From: a virus | Strand: one strand, 5' to 3' | Virus record (IMG/VR): IMGVR_UViG_3300045253_000023 | Location: 97,562 to 161,561 of that record | Length of the DNA stretch: 64,000 nucleotides | Part shown: piece by piece, positions 7,107 to 15,014 of the stretch | Layout: every line of letters starts with the position of its first letter | How positions within the stretch are numbered: position 1 is the stretch's first letter | Notes under the pieces: model-generated | What the model saw: only the letters and a program-made list of their open reading frames with translations | Told to the model about the DNA's origin: nothing | Database searches by the model: none | Translations under genes and position numbers: made by a program

Positions 7107-7286
7107 ATGGCCGTTGTCATCCGTCATTGGAAAACACGCACACGCCTTCAGCATCGTTCTTTCATCTTGCAGGGTGCGCCATGGGTTTCCTTGTACAACA
7201 AGGATGGCAACGTGATGTTCTACGGCACCAAGGCACTGTTTGATGCATGTGTGCAACGTGGTTTCTTTGAGTTCGAGGAAGTTTGA
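7107..7286 (+). CDS. hypothetical protein (59 aa)
   Basis: Preceded by GAGG, this 59-residue product has a basic N-terminus (RHWKTRTRLQHR) followed by an aromatic beta-rich part (WVSLYNKDGNVMFYGTKALF). It could be a small DNA- or RNA-binding early protein. No family is recognised. Confidence 0.55.
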   Translation: MAVVIRHWKTRTRLQHRSFILQGAPWVSLYNKDGNVMFYGTKALFDACVQRGFFEFEEV

Positions 7287-7289
7287 AAT

Positions 7290-7610
7290 ATGAAACATCA
7301 TTCGACCAATGTGATTTGCAACGTCATTCACTCAAGCGACATATTCACTGTGTTTGAAGAAGATGCAGTGATGTTGGCTGACAGGTCGGACCTTGGTCCG
7401 CGTTCTGAATCTCAAATCTACGCCGACGCCTGTGATGTTGGGTTTGGCATTGCGTCAACCAGAACAGGTGAATATGCCTTCTTCTATCGCGATGACACCA
7501 TTCGCGATTCTGAAGGCGAAGAGATATATTCTGACTATCTTCCCATCACACAATCAGTGCGTCTATTTCCACGTCTTGCTGCTTGGAAGGTTCGGGTGTT
7601 CAATGACTAA
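7290..7610 (+). CDS. hypothetical protein (106 aa)
   Basis: GAGGAA lies nine bases before the ATG. The protein is acidic in its middle (DDTIRDSEGEEIYSDY) with no signal peptide or membrane helix. It overlaps the next gene by eight bases. Function unknown. Confidence 0.6.
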   Translation: MKHHSTNVICNVIHSSDIFTVFEEDAVMLADRSDLGPRSESQIYADACDVGFGIASTRTGEYAFFYRDDTIRDSEGEEIYSDYLPITQSVRLFPRLAAWKVRVFND

Positions 7611-7983
7611 CTCACATGATGCACTGGTTGGTTTCTCCATCATTGCCAAATTGTTCGGGACTGATGAAGACAAAATTGAAACAGCACCTGCTGTTGCATT
7701 AGGTCACTATGATACGCAACTCAGAGCCGCATTCGCGTTCACGCTGTTTCCACGCAATGATTCTGCTCTGGTTGAGTTTCACCTGGAACGACTCAAGAAC
7801 GAAATTCGCTTGGGGCTGTCCATAGCAATCAAAACCCTTCGCAACATGGGTATAGACAATGCGCAGTCTCGTTTCCTCAACATGAACAAGCCTCGGCCTG
7901 AAGGCACTACTGCGGAACTGGCCCAGAAGCTGGGCATCTCCAAGAGTGAGGTTCGACGCCGCAAGGCTGCTGGAACACTTTGA
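7603..7983 (+). CDS. helix-turn-helix protein (126 aa)
   Basis: The C-terminal 25 residues (TAELAQKLGISKSEVRRRKA) read as a helix-turn-helix with a basic recognition helix. The preceding part is mostly helical. The start at 7603 overlaps the previous stop, whereas the longer upstream frame would overlap a real gene almost completely. It may be an early regulator. The ligand and target are unknown. Confidence 0.6.
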   Translation: MTNSHDALVGFSIIAKLFGTDEDKIETAPAVALGHYDTQLRAAFAFTLFPRNDSALVEFHLERLKNEIRLGLSIAIKTLRNMGIDNAQSRFLNMNKPRPEGTTAELAQKLGISKSEVRRRKAAGTL

Positions 7984-7987
7984 TTTG

Positions 7988-8033
7988 TTGGAAAATTTAG
8001 TGCTTGACTTTTGCTCTCAATGAGAGTAGAATA
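7988..8033 (+). promoter_or_regulatory. early-type sigma70 promoter, copy 2
   Basis: TTGGAAAATTTAGTGC, then TTGACT (8004-8009), 17 bases and TAGAAT (8027-8032). It begins directly after the stop codon of the helix-turn-helix gene and drives the block from 8061 onward. Confidence 0.85.
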
Positions 8034-8060
8034 GGCTTGTCAATCAAAGGAATCATGCTC

Positions 8061-8285
8061 ATGTTTCGTGCCATCCGCAAGTTCTTCTCCAAAACCACAT
8101 CATATCGCTTTCATTTGATCAGCGGCGCATCAATTGATGTGCATGATGTTCTGAAGCTGAAGATCGAATGGAACAAAGAAACTCAGCATCTCAATTCATA
8201 TCATGTGACTCATTCCAATCCGTCGAGCGCGAAATTGTTTTATCTTCAGGTTGATTCAATCATTGCCATTGAGGAAATCAAGTGA
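8061..8285 (+). CDS. hypothetical protein (74 aa)
   Basis: The second ATG (8061) is chosen because AAAGGA is nine bases upstream. The protein starts with a basic helix (MFRAIRKFFSKTTSYR) and continues as beta-strands, ending with a helix IIAIEEIK. No family is recognised. Its stop overlaps the GTG start of the next gene. Confidence 0.55.
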   Translation: MFRAIRKFFSKTTSYRFHLISGASIDVHDVLKLKIEWNKETQHLNSYHVTHSNPSSAKLFYLQVDSIIAIEEIK

Positions 8286-8539
8286 AACCTTCCATTCCTC
8301 AGCTCAAAATTTTGGCACATCTGAATCGTTCCACTCAATTCGCAGGTCGGGAACCAAATGCAATAGCACTGCGCGCCTGTTTTGAACGTGGTTGGATACG
8401 ACATTTGATCCCTAAGGGAAGTGCTGATTCTGTACCACATATGTATGGAGTTTTCCAGCTGACCAAGAAAGGATTGAATGTTGTGTTTGAACATCGAATG
8501 ACTCCAGACATCTATTTTTGGTACGAGAAACAAACATGA
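8282..8539 (+). CDS. small protein with winged-helix-like pattern (85 aa, GTG start)
   Basis: A GTG start overlapping the upstream TGA has GAGGAA as ribosome binding site. The order of a helix (LKILAHLN), a second helix (ALRACFERGWI) and a strand pair (YGVFQLTKKGLNVV) resembles winged-helix proteins in which a region ends in L-T-K-K-G. The DNA-binding role is inferred only. Confidence 0.55.
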   Translation: MKPSIPQLKILAHLNRSTQFAGREPNAIALRACFERGWIRHLIPKGSADSVPHMYGVFQLTKKGLNVVFEHRMTPDIYFWYEKQT

Positions 8540-8982
8540 GCAAGAAAATCACCATGCGCAACTTCGACCCCAACAAGGCGAAGTGGATTGTTCTGTGCGT
8601 CAACAACATGTACATGAATGGCATTCACAATGGCATTCAGGCCGCACATGCGGCAATCAAGTTGGTGTACGTCAACGCAATTCATGATCCACGTCTTGGA
8701 GCCTGGTGCTGCAATGGTTCTGAAACACTGTGGGTCAAGCGCGGTGGAATGCAGAAAGCCATGCGTGAGTTTCGTGACCTGTTCATGAAGGCATGTCAGA
8801 AACACAAGATTCCGTTGCTGCCAAGCGCATGCTTCTATGAAGAGGCTGATGCACTGAATGGCACTCTGACTTCAATCGCATTCCTGATCCCTGATCCCGA
8901 TGATCTGGCAAACTTCCCGAGCGCATACAAGCGTTTCTGGACTGAACTGGAAACCATCATGCCCAGAGGCTGGGCTTCTTAA
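8536..8982 (+). CDS. possible peptidyl-tRNA hydrolase 2-like protein
   Basis: The 148-residue protein contains NGIHNGIQAAHAAIKL near residue 28 and ALNGTLTSIAFLIPDP near 118. These resemble the GKIAAQ-HA and G-TV-GP signatures of PTH2-fold proteins, which free tRNA from peptidyl-tRNA. The catalytic Lys and Asp of true PTH2 are not clearly conserved, so a PTH2-fold protein with another job is possible. It overlaps the upstream stop by ATGA. Confidence 0.45.
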   Translation: MSKKITMRNFDPNKAKWIVLCVNNMYMNGIHNGIQAAHAAIKLVYVNAIHDPRLGAWCCNGSETLWVKRGGMQKAMREFRDLFMKACQKHKIPLLPSACFYEEADALNGTLTSIAFLIPDPDDLANFPSAYKRFWTELETIMPRGWAS

Positions 8983-9012
8983 AAGAAACACACAACCACT
9001 GGAGTTTTGATC

Positions 9013-9516
9013 ATGTCGCAAAACAAGATTGACGTTGAGGAAATACGCCAGTTCATGGCGACTCAACCTGACACGACCAAGGTGTATCTCGGCTGTGACT
9101 CGGAGCGATTCAAGTCCAAGGGCAAGTGGTTTGCTGACTACATTCTCGCCGTTGTGATCCACATCAATGGTTCCAAGGGCTGCAAGATTTTCGGCGAGAT
9201 TCAGCGTGAGGCTGATCATGACCAGCGCGTCGACCGTCCATTCACTCGAATGATGATGGAAGCGCAAAAGGTTGCTGAGCTGTATCTCTTGCTCCAGGAA
9301 GTGTTCTATGATTTTGAAGTTGAAGTCCATCTGGACATCAACCCAAATCAAAACCATGGTTCCAACTGCGCATTCCAGGCTGCTGTGGGTTACATCAAGG
9401 GCATCTGCAATGTGACTCCAATCGCAAAGCCTCATGCATTTGCTGCATCTTATGCAGCTGACCGACTGCGTGAACTGGGTCATGTTCAGTACATCGACCA
9501 GGTGAAGGTGGCTTAA
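9013..9516 (+). CDS. RNase H-like protein of the YkuK/DUF458 family
   Basis: The 167-residue protein begins its fold with VYLGCDSERF (first catalytic-type Asp), then has EVHLDINPNQ with a second Asp near residue 115, and ends KPHAFAASYAADRL. This is the pattern of the YkuK/DUF458 ribonuclease H-like family (D-S, H-L-D-I, K-P-x-A-x-A-A-S-x-x-A-D). The biological substrate in phages is not known. GGAG precedes the ATG. Confidence 0.7.
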   Translation: MSQNKIDVEEIRQFMATQPDTTKVYLGCDSERFKSKGKWFADYILAVVIHINGSKGCKIFGEIQREADHDQRVDRPFTRMMMEAQKVAELYLLLQEVFYDFEVEVHLDINPNQNHGSNCAFQAAVGYIKGICNVTPIAKPHAFAASYAADRLRELGHVQYIDQVKVA

Positions 9517-9543
9517 TTTCTCTTTCTCAACAGGAGTGTTGTT

Positions 9544-9810
9544 ATGAAGCGTTATTTTGTGTTGCAGATCGCTTTGCTTTCTGCTCTCGTTGCCGTCACC
9601 TTCACTGGTTGCACCAGCAACAATGATGCTCGAAAGGCACTCGATGATCTCGGGTTCAAGGATATCCAGACAGGCGGATATTCAGTGTTTGGTTGTGGCA
9701 AGGAATACAGCTTCCATACCAAGTTCACTGCCACGAATCAGAACGGAAAGATCGTCACTGGCGTTGTTTGCAGTGGCTGGTTGATCGGCACTTCTGTGAA
9801 GTTCGATTGA
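9544..9810 (+). CDS. small lipoprotein
   Basis: The N-terminus MKRYFV plus a hydrophobic stretch and the lipobox VTFTGC (Cys23) predict signal peptidase II processing and a lipid anchor. The mature part has about 66 residues with two further Cys that could pair. AGGAG precedes the ATG. In phages such small lipoproteins can be superinfection-exclusion factors or o-spanins. No partner i-spanin is adjacent, so exclusion or an envelope role is as likely. Confidence 0.7.
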   Translation: MKRYFVLQIALLSALVAVTFTGCTSNNDARKALDDLGFKDIQTGGYSVFGCGKEYSFHTKFTATNQNGKIVTGVVCSGWLIGTSVKFD

Positions 9811-9995
9811 TGAACGATTTTCACAATCCAGACTTTGTTCGTGATTTCGTTGTATGGCACGAACAAAGAATGGTTGAACTTGGATATCCTCCCAAAATCT
9901 GCGATGAACTTCGCAGATACAGGCACAAGTTCGTTCCTCCTGCAACTCGAGAAATATCATTGGGATACAACCATGTCATTCACATATCACCCTGA
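9810..9995 (+). CDS. hypothetical protein (61 aa)
   Basis: The ATG overlaps the TGA of the lipoprotein gene (TGATG). The product is rich in aromatic, Arg and His residues and looks soluble. It overlaps the next gene by 23 bases. Translational coupling is likely because the ribosome binding site is weak. Function unknown. Confidence 0.5.
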   Translation: MNDFHNPDFVRDFVVWHEQRMVELGYPPKICDELRRYRHKFVPPATREISLGYNHVIHISP

Positions 9996-10152
9996 CTTCA
10001 CAGAAGCGATGCGGGATGCCTTCTGCAATGGTGACAAGTGTCCGCAATGCCTGGGCTCCAATGTCAAGTGCGTTGGAGCCGCTCCTGATGGCATCCGCAT
10101 GAATCACTTCTTCGACTGCGAGGAATGCGGTGCGCAGTGGGAAGGCGATTGA
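9973..10152 (+). CDS. zinc-ribbon protein (59 aa)
   Basis: Two cysteine pairs, CPQC and CEEC, about 26 residues apart, form a zinc ribbon in an otherwise short acidic protein. GGGA is located nine bases before the ATG. Such mini-ribbons in phages may bind nucleic acid or host RNA polymerase. The specific role is unknown. Confidence 0.6.
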   Translation: MSFTYHPDFTEAMRDAFCNGDKCPQCLGSNVKCVGAAPDGIRMNHFFDCEECGAQWEGD

Positions 10153-10154
10153 CA

Positions 10155-10337
10155 ATGCGTGTCCACTTCCATAGGCTCACAAGCAACGTTCTTGTACCCT
10201 GTTACCACAGTTGCAAGAACGTCATCTTTTCTGGATCATTTTGGATTGGGGTGACTTGTTCATTTCCACTGGAACATTTCTTGTGGGAGAAGGTATGGCC
10301 ATTCAAACTGCTGACGGCAATCCTCCTGACTCCATAG
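10155..10337 (+). CDS. doubtful 60-aa frame
   Basis: An ATG with GGAAGG upstream opens a 60-codon frame rich in hydrophobic and aromatic residues, overlapping the next, better supported gene by 43 bases. A TTG at 10211 would instead extend the next gene upstream in another frame. The composition is unlike neighbouring genes, so one of these readings is probably not real. Confidence 0.25.
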   Translation: MRVHFHRLTSNVLVPCYHSCKNVIFSGSFWIGVTCSFPLEHFLWEKVWPFKLLTAILLTP

Positions 10338-10531
10338 TTGTGATGTTGTGTTACAAGTGTCGTGAGCCACTCAAGTCTTTTGTCATGGGCAGCTATGAGG
10401 CATGTCCATGCGGTGTTCTTGGATACCTGTCCAATGTGATGCCACTGCCTAAAGATCGTTGGTGGCCAATCACTTGGGCTCAGGGATTGGTCGTCTACAA
10501 ACCAATCAGGGAAACGATTGTCATGAACTAA
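10295..10531 (+). CDS. small Cys-containing protein (78 aa)
   Basis: GGGAG lies five bases before the ATG. The product contains CYKC and CPC (residues 18-21 and about 35-37), a compact zinc-knuckle-like pattern, with a Trp-rich second half. It is the last gene before early promoter copy 3. Function unknown. Confidence 0.55.
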   Translation: MAIQTADGNPPDSIVVMLCYKCREPLKSFVMGSYEACPCGVLGYLSNVMPLPKDRWWPITWAQGLVVYKPIRETIVMN

Positions 10532-10572
10532 ATTTTCCAACGAGTCAATGGCTTAGTGTAAGTCACTGATGA

Positions 10573-10620
10573 TTTGGAAAATTTAGTTCTTGACTTTCTC
10601 GGTCAGTGGGAGTAGAATAG
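10573..10620 (+). promoter_or_regulatory. early-type sigma70 promoter, copy 3
   Basis: TTTGGAAAATTTAGTTC, then TTGACT (10590-10595), 17 bases and TAGAAT (10613-10618). A TAAGTCACTGATGA block upstream is shared with other copies. It directs the helicase gene. Confidence 0.85.
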
Positions 10621-10658
10621 GCTCTGTTGTAAAGCTAAACCACTTCCGAGGAACACCC

Positions 10659-12113
10659 ATGACCAATTGGTCGCCGCTTCAAGCCAACATCTTCCAGTTT
10701 GTGGAAGACCCGAAGGCTGGCAATGCCATCATCAACGCTGTTGCTGGTTCAGGTAAAACAACCACAATCGTTGAAGCACTCAAGCGCGTCAAGGGTACAA
10801 GCATCTTCCTTGCTTTCAACAAAAGCATTGCTGAAGAGCTCAAGAGTCGCGGTGTGAATGCCCGCACGTTCCATTCCCTCACCTACATGCCTGTGACCAA
10901 GTCAAAAGGCACCCACAACGTCGACGTTGACAAGCTCAAGAAGCTGGTCAAGACGTTGTTCTCGTATGATGAATCGCGCGTCTATGGTCTTTTCTGCCAG
11001 AAGTTGGTGGGCCTTGCTCGCCAAGCTGGCTTCGGCTGTTTGGTCACAGAATCCAAGGCAGCCTGGGAAGACATCATCGACCATTACAATCTCGACCTGG
11101 ACAATGAAGGCGCGGACATGGACAAGGCCATTGAAATGGCGTCCTACCTGCTCCAAATGTCCAACAAGTCGTCGCTGGTTGACTTTGATGATCTGCTGTA
11201 CATTGCAGTCAAAGACAACGTCAGCCTGCCGAAGTATGACTTCATCTTTGTTGATGAAGCGCAGGACACCAACGCCATTCAGCGCGCCATCCTGCACAAG
11301 ATCATGAAGCCGAATTCCCGCATCATTGCGGTCGGTGATCCAGCCCAGGCCATCTATGGTTTCCGTGGTGCTGACTCCAACAGCTTGGACCTCATCAAGA
11401 GCGAATTCAAGGCTGTTGAACTGCCGCTGAGCATTTCTTACCGTTGCCCGAAGTCTGTTGTCAAGTATGCCCAGGAATGGGTCAACCACATCCAGGCGTC
11501 AGAGACTGCGCATGAGGGTGAAGTCAAGCACATGAATCAGTCCTGGACCAACCAGCAGTTTGCCATTGGCGACCTGGTGGTTTGTCGTCGCACTGCGCCA
11601 CTGATCAAGTTGGCATATAGCTTGCTGCGTGACCGCATTGGTGTCCAGGTGCTGGGTCGTGACATCGGTGAAGGTCTTAAGTCGCTGGTGCGCATGATGT
11701 CAACCAACACCATTGATCGCCTGATCGACAAACTGGACAAGTATGAAAAGCGCGAAGTCTCCAAGTTCATGCGCAAGGAACAGGAAGCCAAGGCTGAAGC
11801 AATCAAGGATCGCGTTTCTGCCATCATGATCCTGATTGAATGTCTGGGCGAGAACAATCGCTCGGTTGATGCGCTGATCCGCATCATTGATGAGCTGTTT
11901 GCTGACAAGAAGGCTTGCGTCACGCTGTCAACCATCCACAAGGCCAAGGGTCTGGAAGCCGACCGCGTGTTCTGGTTGGACTATGATTGGACTGCTACGT
12001 GGCCGATGGCAGTGTGGCAGAGACAGCAAGAAAGCAATCTGTGCTATGTGGCCGTCACACGCGCCAAGCAGGTCTTGCACACTCTGCAAGTCAAAGACAC
12101 CAAAGCCAAATAA
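10659..12113 (+). CDS. UvrD/Rep-like SF1A DNA helicase
   Basis: The 484-residue protein shows SF1A helicase motifs in order: Walker A AGSGKTT (29-35), FLAFNKS (Ia), DEAQDTN (motif II, near 200), GDPAQAIYGFRGAD (III), SYRCP (IV), a STIHKAKGLEAD motif V near 424, and YVAVTRAK (VI, near 461). It would unwind DNA 3' to 5' with ATP. It is shorter than UvrD, with reduced 1B/2B subdomains, closer to phage Dda-size helicases. The ATG at 10659 has GAGGAA upstream; the longer frame from 10590 lies within the promoter. Confidence 0.92.
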   Translation: MTNWSPLQANIFQFVEDPKAGNAIINAVAGSGKTTTIVEALKRVKGTSIFLAFNKSIAEELKSRGVNARTFHSLTYMPVTKSKGTHNVDVDKLKKLVKTLFSYDESRVYGLFCQKLVGLARQAGFGCLVTESKAAWEDIIDHYNLDLDNEGADMDKAIEMASYLLQMSNKSSLVDFDDLLYIAVKDNVSLPKYDFIFVDEAQDTNAIQRAILHKIMKPNSRIIAVGDPAQAIYGFRGADSNSLDLIKSEFKAVELPLSISYRCPKSVVKYAQEWVNHIQASETAHEGEVKHMNQSWTNQQFAIGDLVVCRRTAPLIKLAYSLLRDRIGVQVLGRDIGEGLKSLVRMMSTNTIDRLIDKLDKYEKREVSKFMRKEQEAKAEAIKDRVSAIMILIECLGENNRSVDALIRIIDELFADKKACVTLSTIHKAKGLEADRVFWLDYDWTATWPMAVWQRQQESNLCYVAVTRAKQVLHTLQVKDTKAK

Positions 12114-12130
12114 TCAAGAGGAATCGTATC

Positions 12131-12304
12131 ATGAGTCGCTATGTGTATGTTGTGTTCAGAGATTGGAATTACGAGGGATATGAATCTCCTGAAGATGTGT
12201 TTGGAACCAAGAAGGCTATGGAAAAGGTCTATCCTGGTATTCAAGACGATTCCCATTGTGTTGATGACGGCACTGCTGTTTATTCCAGAATGAAGGTAAA
12301 ATGA
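12131..12304 (+). CDS. hypothetical protein (57 aa)
   Basis: AGAGGAA precedes the ATG 17 bases after the helicase stop. The short acidic, tyrosine-rich protein has no recognisable domain and overlaps the next start by four bases. Confidence 0.55.
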   Translation: MSRYVYVVFRDWNYEGYESPEDVFGTKKAMEKVYPGIQDDSHCVDDGTAVYSRMKVK

Positions 12305-12588
12305 GCTACATTCTCCCAATCGACTATCGAAAGCTGACGCAGAATGAGCGTCGGCTGGTTCGACTCCAGTACATTGAGCAGCAAGGTGGCAAATGTCACT
12401 ACTGCAAAGGCTCGCTTGAATTCCAGCCGCCTGAAGAGATTCGGATGAAGCCGATTGACTGGTCTTTGTTCCCTGAACTGTTCTTGAAGTATCCTGTTCA
12501 TCTTCATCACAGCCATGTGACTGGGCTCACCATTGGTGCCGTCCATGCATATTGCAATGCGGTTCTATGGGTTTATCATGATGAGTAA
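12301..12588 (+). CDS. HNH/endonuclease VII-like small protein
   Basis: The 95-residue product has KCHYC (32-35), then VHLHHSHVTG (67-76) and AVHAYCNAVLW, the order seen in HNH/endonuclease VII-type His-Me nucleases (Cys pair, DH/HH metal site, C..N). The second zinc Cys pair is reduced to one Cys, so activity is uncertain. It might be a resolvase fragment or a free-standing homing-type nuclease. It starts in an ATGA overlap and is the last gene before promoter copy 4. Confidence 0.55.
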   Translation: MSYILPIDYRKLTQNERRLVRLQYIEQQGGKCHYCKGSLEFQPPEEIRMKPIDWSLFPELFLKYPVHLHHSHVTGLTIGAVHAYCNAVLWVYHDE

Positions 12589-12598
12589 GTGATTGAAC

Positions 12599-12657
12599 TT
12601 TTGGAAAATTTAGTTTAAGAAATCGCTTGACTTTTGCTTCCAATGGGAGTAGAATAG
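12599..12657 (+). promoter_or_regulatory. early-type sigma70 promoter, copy 4 (long spacer variant)
   Basis: TTTTGGAAAATTTAGTTT is followed by AAGAAATCGC and then TTGACT (12627-12632), 17 bases and TAGAAT (12650-12655). The extra 10-base element, about one helical turn, between the A/T box and the -35 is shared with copies at 20265 and 28146. Confidence 0.85.
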
Positions 12658-12686
12658 TTTCTGTCACTTGAGGAAACACCTACATT

Positions 12687-12944
12687 ATGAGCAACCACAT
12701 TCAAACCTTCCTTCATCATGCTACCAACTGTGGCAATGAAGAAGTCGCATTGCACATCACTGCGCTTGAGGGTGATCGCTATCGCGCCGCCATTGTTTCT
12801 GCATCCAATCATGAAGACGTGGTCACCATGGAATCTGATTGGACCATCAACATGGAAGCAACGCATGCGACCATCGTTGGCGCATTGGCGTGCCTTGATG
12901 TTTTGTGTTTTGAAGACCTGTCTTATTCTGGAGCACTCGAATGA
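12687..12944 (+). CDS. hypothetical early protein (85 aa)
   Basis: First gene after promoter copy 4, with GAGGAA upstream. The 85-residue protein is acidic and mixed alpha/beta, with an Ala/His-rich middle. It has no membrane segment. Its stop overlaps the next start (ATGA). Function unknown. Confidence 0.6.
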   Translation: MSNHIQTFLHHATNCGNEEVALHITALEGDRYRAAIVSASNHEDVVTMESDWTINMEATHATIVGALACLDVLCFEDLSYSGALE

Positions 12945-13252
12945 GTTATCCTGGTCCCGTCACTCCTGTTGTTGGTATGGGCGCAACATTGCGCCTTGGT
13001 TCTGACGCCTATCCATACACGATCGTCTACGTGTCACCGAATGGCAAAACCATCCATGTGGTGGCCGATGAGCATGGGCCCAACAAGAAGACATGGCCTG
13101 ATCAGGACTTCGACTACACTCCTGGCAATGGTCCGCCTGAGAAGTACAGCTTGCGCAAGAATGGTCGCTATCATGCTGTTGGTTCGGAAATGGCCACCTG
13201 GAGCGCGATCCACATCGGCAGCCGTCGCTACTATCAAGACCCATCTTTCTGA
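12941..13252 (+). CDS. hypothetical protein (103 aa)
   Basis: The protein is beta-rich with many Gly, Pro and Tyr residues (for example LGSDAYPYTIVYVSPNGK, residues about 19-36) and resembles small SH3-like barrels in composition, though I cannot name a family. It overlaps the previous gene by four bases. Confidence 0.6.
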   Translation: MSYPGPVTPVVGMGATLRLGSDAYPYTIVYVSPNGKTIHVVADEHGPNKKTWPDQDFDYTPGNGPPEKYSLRKNGRYHAVGSEMATWSAIHIGSRRYYQDPSF

Positions 13253-13261
13253 GGATTTGAC

Positions 13262-13459
13262 ATGATTCGCGTCGGAGACACAGTTAAACTTCGCGCACGG
13301 GTTCCGCGCAACACAAACATACCTGAAGGTCGACAAGACTTCCGCACCGCCAAAGTCATTGCATTCTTGGATACACCATACATTGGTGGCGTCCGCGTTG
13401 ATCGTGATCTGAATGGTATGGTGTTTTGGAACGTTCAAGATTTGGAGAAGGCTAAGTGA
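13262..13459 (+). CDS. small beta-barrel-like protein (65 aa)
   Basis: GAGGA lies six bases upstream. The sequence opens MIRVGDTVKLRARVP and is beta-rich with many Arg/Lys, which recalls KOW/SH3-like small barrels. Function is unknown. Its TGA overlaps the GTG start of the next gene. Confidence 0.55.
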   Translation: MIRVGDTVKLRARVPRNTNIPEGRQDFRTAKVIAFLDTPYIGGVRVDRDLNGMVFWNVQDLEKAK

Positions 13460-13584
13460 CACCACGTAGAAAACTCGCTGATCGTATCAAGTTTCTTGAT
13501 GAGCATAAAGACACCATCGCTCTTGTCATCGGCTTCATTGCCGCCACTGTTGTTTGGTTTGCCAAAATCATGGGAACAATATGA
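13456..13584 (+). CDS. single-span membrane peptide (42 aa, GTG start)
   Basis: A GTG start in a GTGA overlap has GGAGAAGG as a strong ribosome binding site. After a basic N-terminus (TPRRKLADRIK), residues 20-36 (TIALVIGFIAATVVWFA) form one membrane helix. Its own stop overlaps the next ATG. It is too short to appear in most gene lists but the coupling on both sides supports it. Confidence 0.65.
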   Translation: MTPRRKLADRIKFLDEHKDTIALVIGFIAATVVWFAKIMGTI

Positions 13585-13826
13585 GCACTCAATCTCTTCG
13601 TCCAGTTTCTGTCATCGCTTCTGAAATCTATCAATGCTGGAAGCCTCGCGTCAACCCAACTGCCGCACCCTATTTGGATGCGATGCTTGATTTGGAAAGC
13701 ATCAACGACAAATACTTCCTGGACAGTGGCCGCAGTGTTGTTTCGTACTTCCTGGCCAATGCTTCCTCATTCAAAGGCGAAGATGCTCGACGCATCAAGG
13801 CTGAACTCAACCAAATGTTGAAGTAG
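13581..13826 (+). CDS. hypothetical protein (81 aa)
   Basis: The ATG overlaps the stop of the membrane peptide. The product is a helical soluble protein with a C-terminal basic helix (GEDARRIKAELNQMLK). No family is recognised. Confidence 0.6.
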   Translation: MSTQSLRPVSVIASEIYQCWKPRVNPTAAPYLDAMLDLESINDKYFLDSGRSVVSYFLANASSFKGEDARRIKAELNQMLK

Positions 13827-13832
13827 ACAATC

Positions 13833-14090
13833 ATGATCCGCGAACAGAAATATGTGATCATGGAGCATGAAGGTGTTGAGAAGGTCTTGACCTTCCCTCG
13901 ACATCAAGAACATGCTGCTACTGCTCATCAACATCCAGGCACGCCAGTTGCCGCAGGTTTCTTCACATTGGAACTGATGTCAGATAGTTCCATTGAATGC
14001 GATGCCTATGGTGAGAGCTATTCACTCAATGGACTCAAGTCACGCGAAGGTGATGGTGAGTTGATCCTCAAACATATGGGAATGGTATGA
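13833..14090 (+). CDS. hypothetical protein (85 aa)
   Basis: The protein contains a His-rich segment (RHQEHAATAHQHPGT) that could bind metal, then a beta-rich C-terminus. Its stop overlaps the RNA ligase start (ATGA), so it may be co-translated with the ligase. Function unknown. Confidence 0.6.
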   Translation: MIREQKYVIMEHEGVEKVLTFPRHQEHAATAHQHPGTPVAAGFFTLELMSDSSIECDAYGESYSLNGLKSREGDGELILKHMGMV

Positions 14091-15010
14091 CAACTGAACT
14101 CATGCGCAATCTGGATGACTTAGTGGTTCGCCGCTACGTCAATCTGCGCGTGAATCCAGAAGGACTGCGCATATACAAGTACAACAAGAATGTGTTCTTC
14201 AAGGATGTTTGGAAACAGAATCCATTGTTGCTTGAGGCGCGCGGCATTGTTCTCGACAAAGAGGGCAACATCGTTTCCTATCCATTCTCCAAGGTTTTCA
14301 ATGATGGTGAGTGGAACCATACATTTGATCGTGGTGACCTAGTCTATGCCTCAACCAAGATTGATGGCTTCATGGCTGTGGTCACTTGGCACAATGGCAA
14401 TTTGTTGGTCACATCCAGCGGCACCTTTGATTCCGACTATGTCAGATATGCAAAGGAATGGTTGCAAGGTGAACGCGTGCGCAAGATGTGCGAACATCAT
14501 CCTTCTACCACATTCATCTTTGAGATCGTGGACTCACGTACATCAAAGGTGATTGATGAACATCTTGGAGCCTATCTCGTTGGTGCTCGTGAGAAGGTGC
14601 TTGGTTCAGAGCTATATTCTGAACAAAACTTGGATGACATCTTTGTTGGTTACATGAAGCACACGTTTCAGTTCTTTCGTCCGAGTTGGAAGCAAGTTCC
14701 GTTTGCTTCAATTGTAGATGCTTGCGATCATGTCGATGGTGAGCATATTGAGGGGTATGTTTGCTACAACAACATTGGTGAATGCGTCAAGATCAAGACC
14801 CAATACTATCTTGTCCAGAAGTTCCTGTCGCGTACCAATCGCAACATGGATGTCATCTGGACTGATCAAGCCAAGGCAATGAAATCATTGCCATATCATT
14901 TTGAGCGCATCATCAAAGAACTGCCTGAATGGCACTCTGCTGAAGAATGGCGCGCGCTTGATGAGAATGGCAAGTTGGCAACTCTTCGTGACATCCTTTC
15001 TGAGGTATAA
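14087..15010 (+). CDS. rnlA: T4 Rnl1-like RNA ligase
   Basis: The 307-residue protein has the nucleotidyltransferase motif I STKIDGF with catalytic Lys91. It also shows ARGIVLD upstream (51-57), SYPFSKVFNDGE, FIFEIVD (motif IIIa-like), HIEGYVCY (motif IV) and VKIKTQYY (motif V). The ARGI/PFSKVFN arrangement is that of the T4 RNA ligase 1 family, which reseals tRNAs cut by host anticodon nucleases. Its partner polynucleotide kinase is not obvious in this window, though HAD phosphatases are present. The phage tRNAs give it an obvious context. Confidence 0.88.
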   Translation: MTTELMRNLDDLVVRRYVNLRVNPEGLRIYKYNKNVFFKDVWKQNPLLLEARGIVLDKEGNIVSYPFSKVFNDGEWNHTFDRGDLVYASTKIDGFMAVVTWHNGNLLVTSSGTFDSDYVRYAKEWLQGERVRKMCEHHPSTTFIFEIVDSRTSKVIDEHLGAYLVGAREKVLGSELYSEQNLDDIFVGYMKHTFQFFRPSWKQVPFASIVDACDHVDGEHIEGYVCYNNIGECVKIKTQYYLVQKFLSRTNRNMDVIWTDQAKAMKSLPYHFERIIKELPEWHSAEEWRALDENGKLATLRDILSEV

Positions 15011-15014
15011 ACAC